Positions 63,888 through 64,000 of a stretch of DNA of 64,000 nucleotides are shown here, in pieces; the first letter of the stretch is position 1, and each line of letters begins with the position of its first letter. The stretch spans positions 43,408-107,407 of the forward strand of contig JAEXDA010000011.1 of the NCBI GenBank assembly GCA_023401925.1, written 5' to 3'. Position numbers and translations under genes: made by a program. The notes below the pieces were generated by a model. The model saw nothing but the letters and a program-made list of their open reading frames with translations. It was not told the DNA's origin and did no database searches. The stretch comes from Bacillota bacterium (GTDB lineage Bacteria > Bacillota > UBA4882 > UBA8346).

Positions 63888-64000
63888 ATGAAGGCTGCTG
63901 TATTCGATGGGAACTCAAATGTAATCATAAAAGAAATGCCTTTACCAGAGCTTTGTTCCGGTGAAGCTTTAATCAAAGTTAAATATGTCGGGATTTGTGG
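63888..64000 (+). CDS. Zinc-type alcohol/polyol dehydrogenase, 3' truncated by window end
   Basis: The first 37 residues, beginning MKAAVFDGNSNVIIKEMPLP and ending ALIKVKYVGICG, are the GroES-like N-terminus of medium-chain zinc dehydrogenases. VGICG holds the first catalytic zinc Cys. It follows the sulfatase by about 110 bp on the same strand, so oxidation of the desulfated sugar or polyol is likely. The rest lies outside the window. Confidence 0.8.
   Translation, partial: MKAAVFDGNSNVIIKEMPLPELCSGEALIKVKYVGIC

Overview
The window reads as a chromosomal segment of an anaerobic, moderately low-GC member of the Bacillota. The reasons are Gram-positive-style Shine-Dalgarno sites, consensus sigma-A promoters, tandem glycine and yybP-ykoY riboswitches, intrinsic terminators with T-runs, Bacillus-type xanthine phosphoribosyltransferase and BMP-type purine/nucleoside ABC importer genes, and many Fe-S, molybdenum and radical SAM enzymes. 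The exact lineage is not decided here. I saw no rRNA or tRNA gene and no CRISPR array.

Layout. Positions 1-6.5 kb hold housekeeping genes (a B12-binding radical SAM protein, an FmdB-type zinc ribbon, argS, a membrane protein, pyrG). Positions 6.5-7.5 kb are a gene graveyard with a recognisable glycerate kinase relic. Positions 7.5-12.3 kb hold a hydrolase, a tandem glycine riboswitch with a consensus promoter in front of an unusually long glyA, an M24 peptidase and a membrane protein. Positions 12.3-15.7 kb hold an unusual set: a KAS III-like protein without the canonical His and Asn, translationally overlapped with a radical SAM/SPASM enzyme, and divergent from a flavodoxin-ferredoxin (EFR1) protein. 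Positions 16.3-21.9 kb are a hexonate/sugar locus (GntR regulator, mannonate dehydratase-family enzyme, ABC sugar importer).

Positions 22.3-48.5 kb are the centrepiece: two adjacent purine operons. The first (promoter at 22330) carries a BMP-type importer, adenine deaminase, a second aminohydrolase, a dihydropyrimidinase-like enzyme and xpt. The second starts at a promoter covered by a perfect palindrome (32842-32869). It encodes a YgeW carbamoyltransferase, a TetR regulator, two PLP fold-type II enzymes, carbamate kinase, a YgeY-type hydrolase, a MocA-xanthine dehydrogenase fusion, Fe-S and FAD subunits, SsnA and YgfK; mogA lies convergent. This matches the anaerobic purine (urate/xanthine) degradation cluster known from E. 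coli and gut anaerobes, but with two other PLP enzymes where diaminopropionate ammonia-lyase (YgeX) would be, an apparent ACG start for carbamate kinase, and a mocA gene that runs in frame into the molybdenum subunit. Expected flow: import, deamination, hydroxylation/reduction by the Mo enzyme with YgfK, ring opening, carbamoyl transfer to phosphate, and ATP formation by carbamate kinase.

Positions 49-52.6 kb hold a yybP-ykoY (Mn2+) riboswitch with a mutually exclusive terminator in front of a P-type ATPase. The ATPase overlaps a second gene that encodes only an ATPase nucleotide-binding domain, a candidate undescribed accessory protein. Positions 52.8-57.6 kb are accessory or decayed sequence (molybdate-type ABC ATPase relic, a repeat protein, an orphan MNT nucleotidyltransferase, an IS1182-family transposase, direct repeats). 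Positions 57.5-64 kb are a second carbohydrate locus (ROK regulator behind a 15-bp-arm palindrome, ABC importer, sulfatase, alcohol dehydrogenase start), pointing to use of a sulfated sugar.
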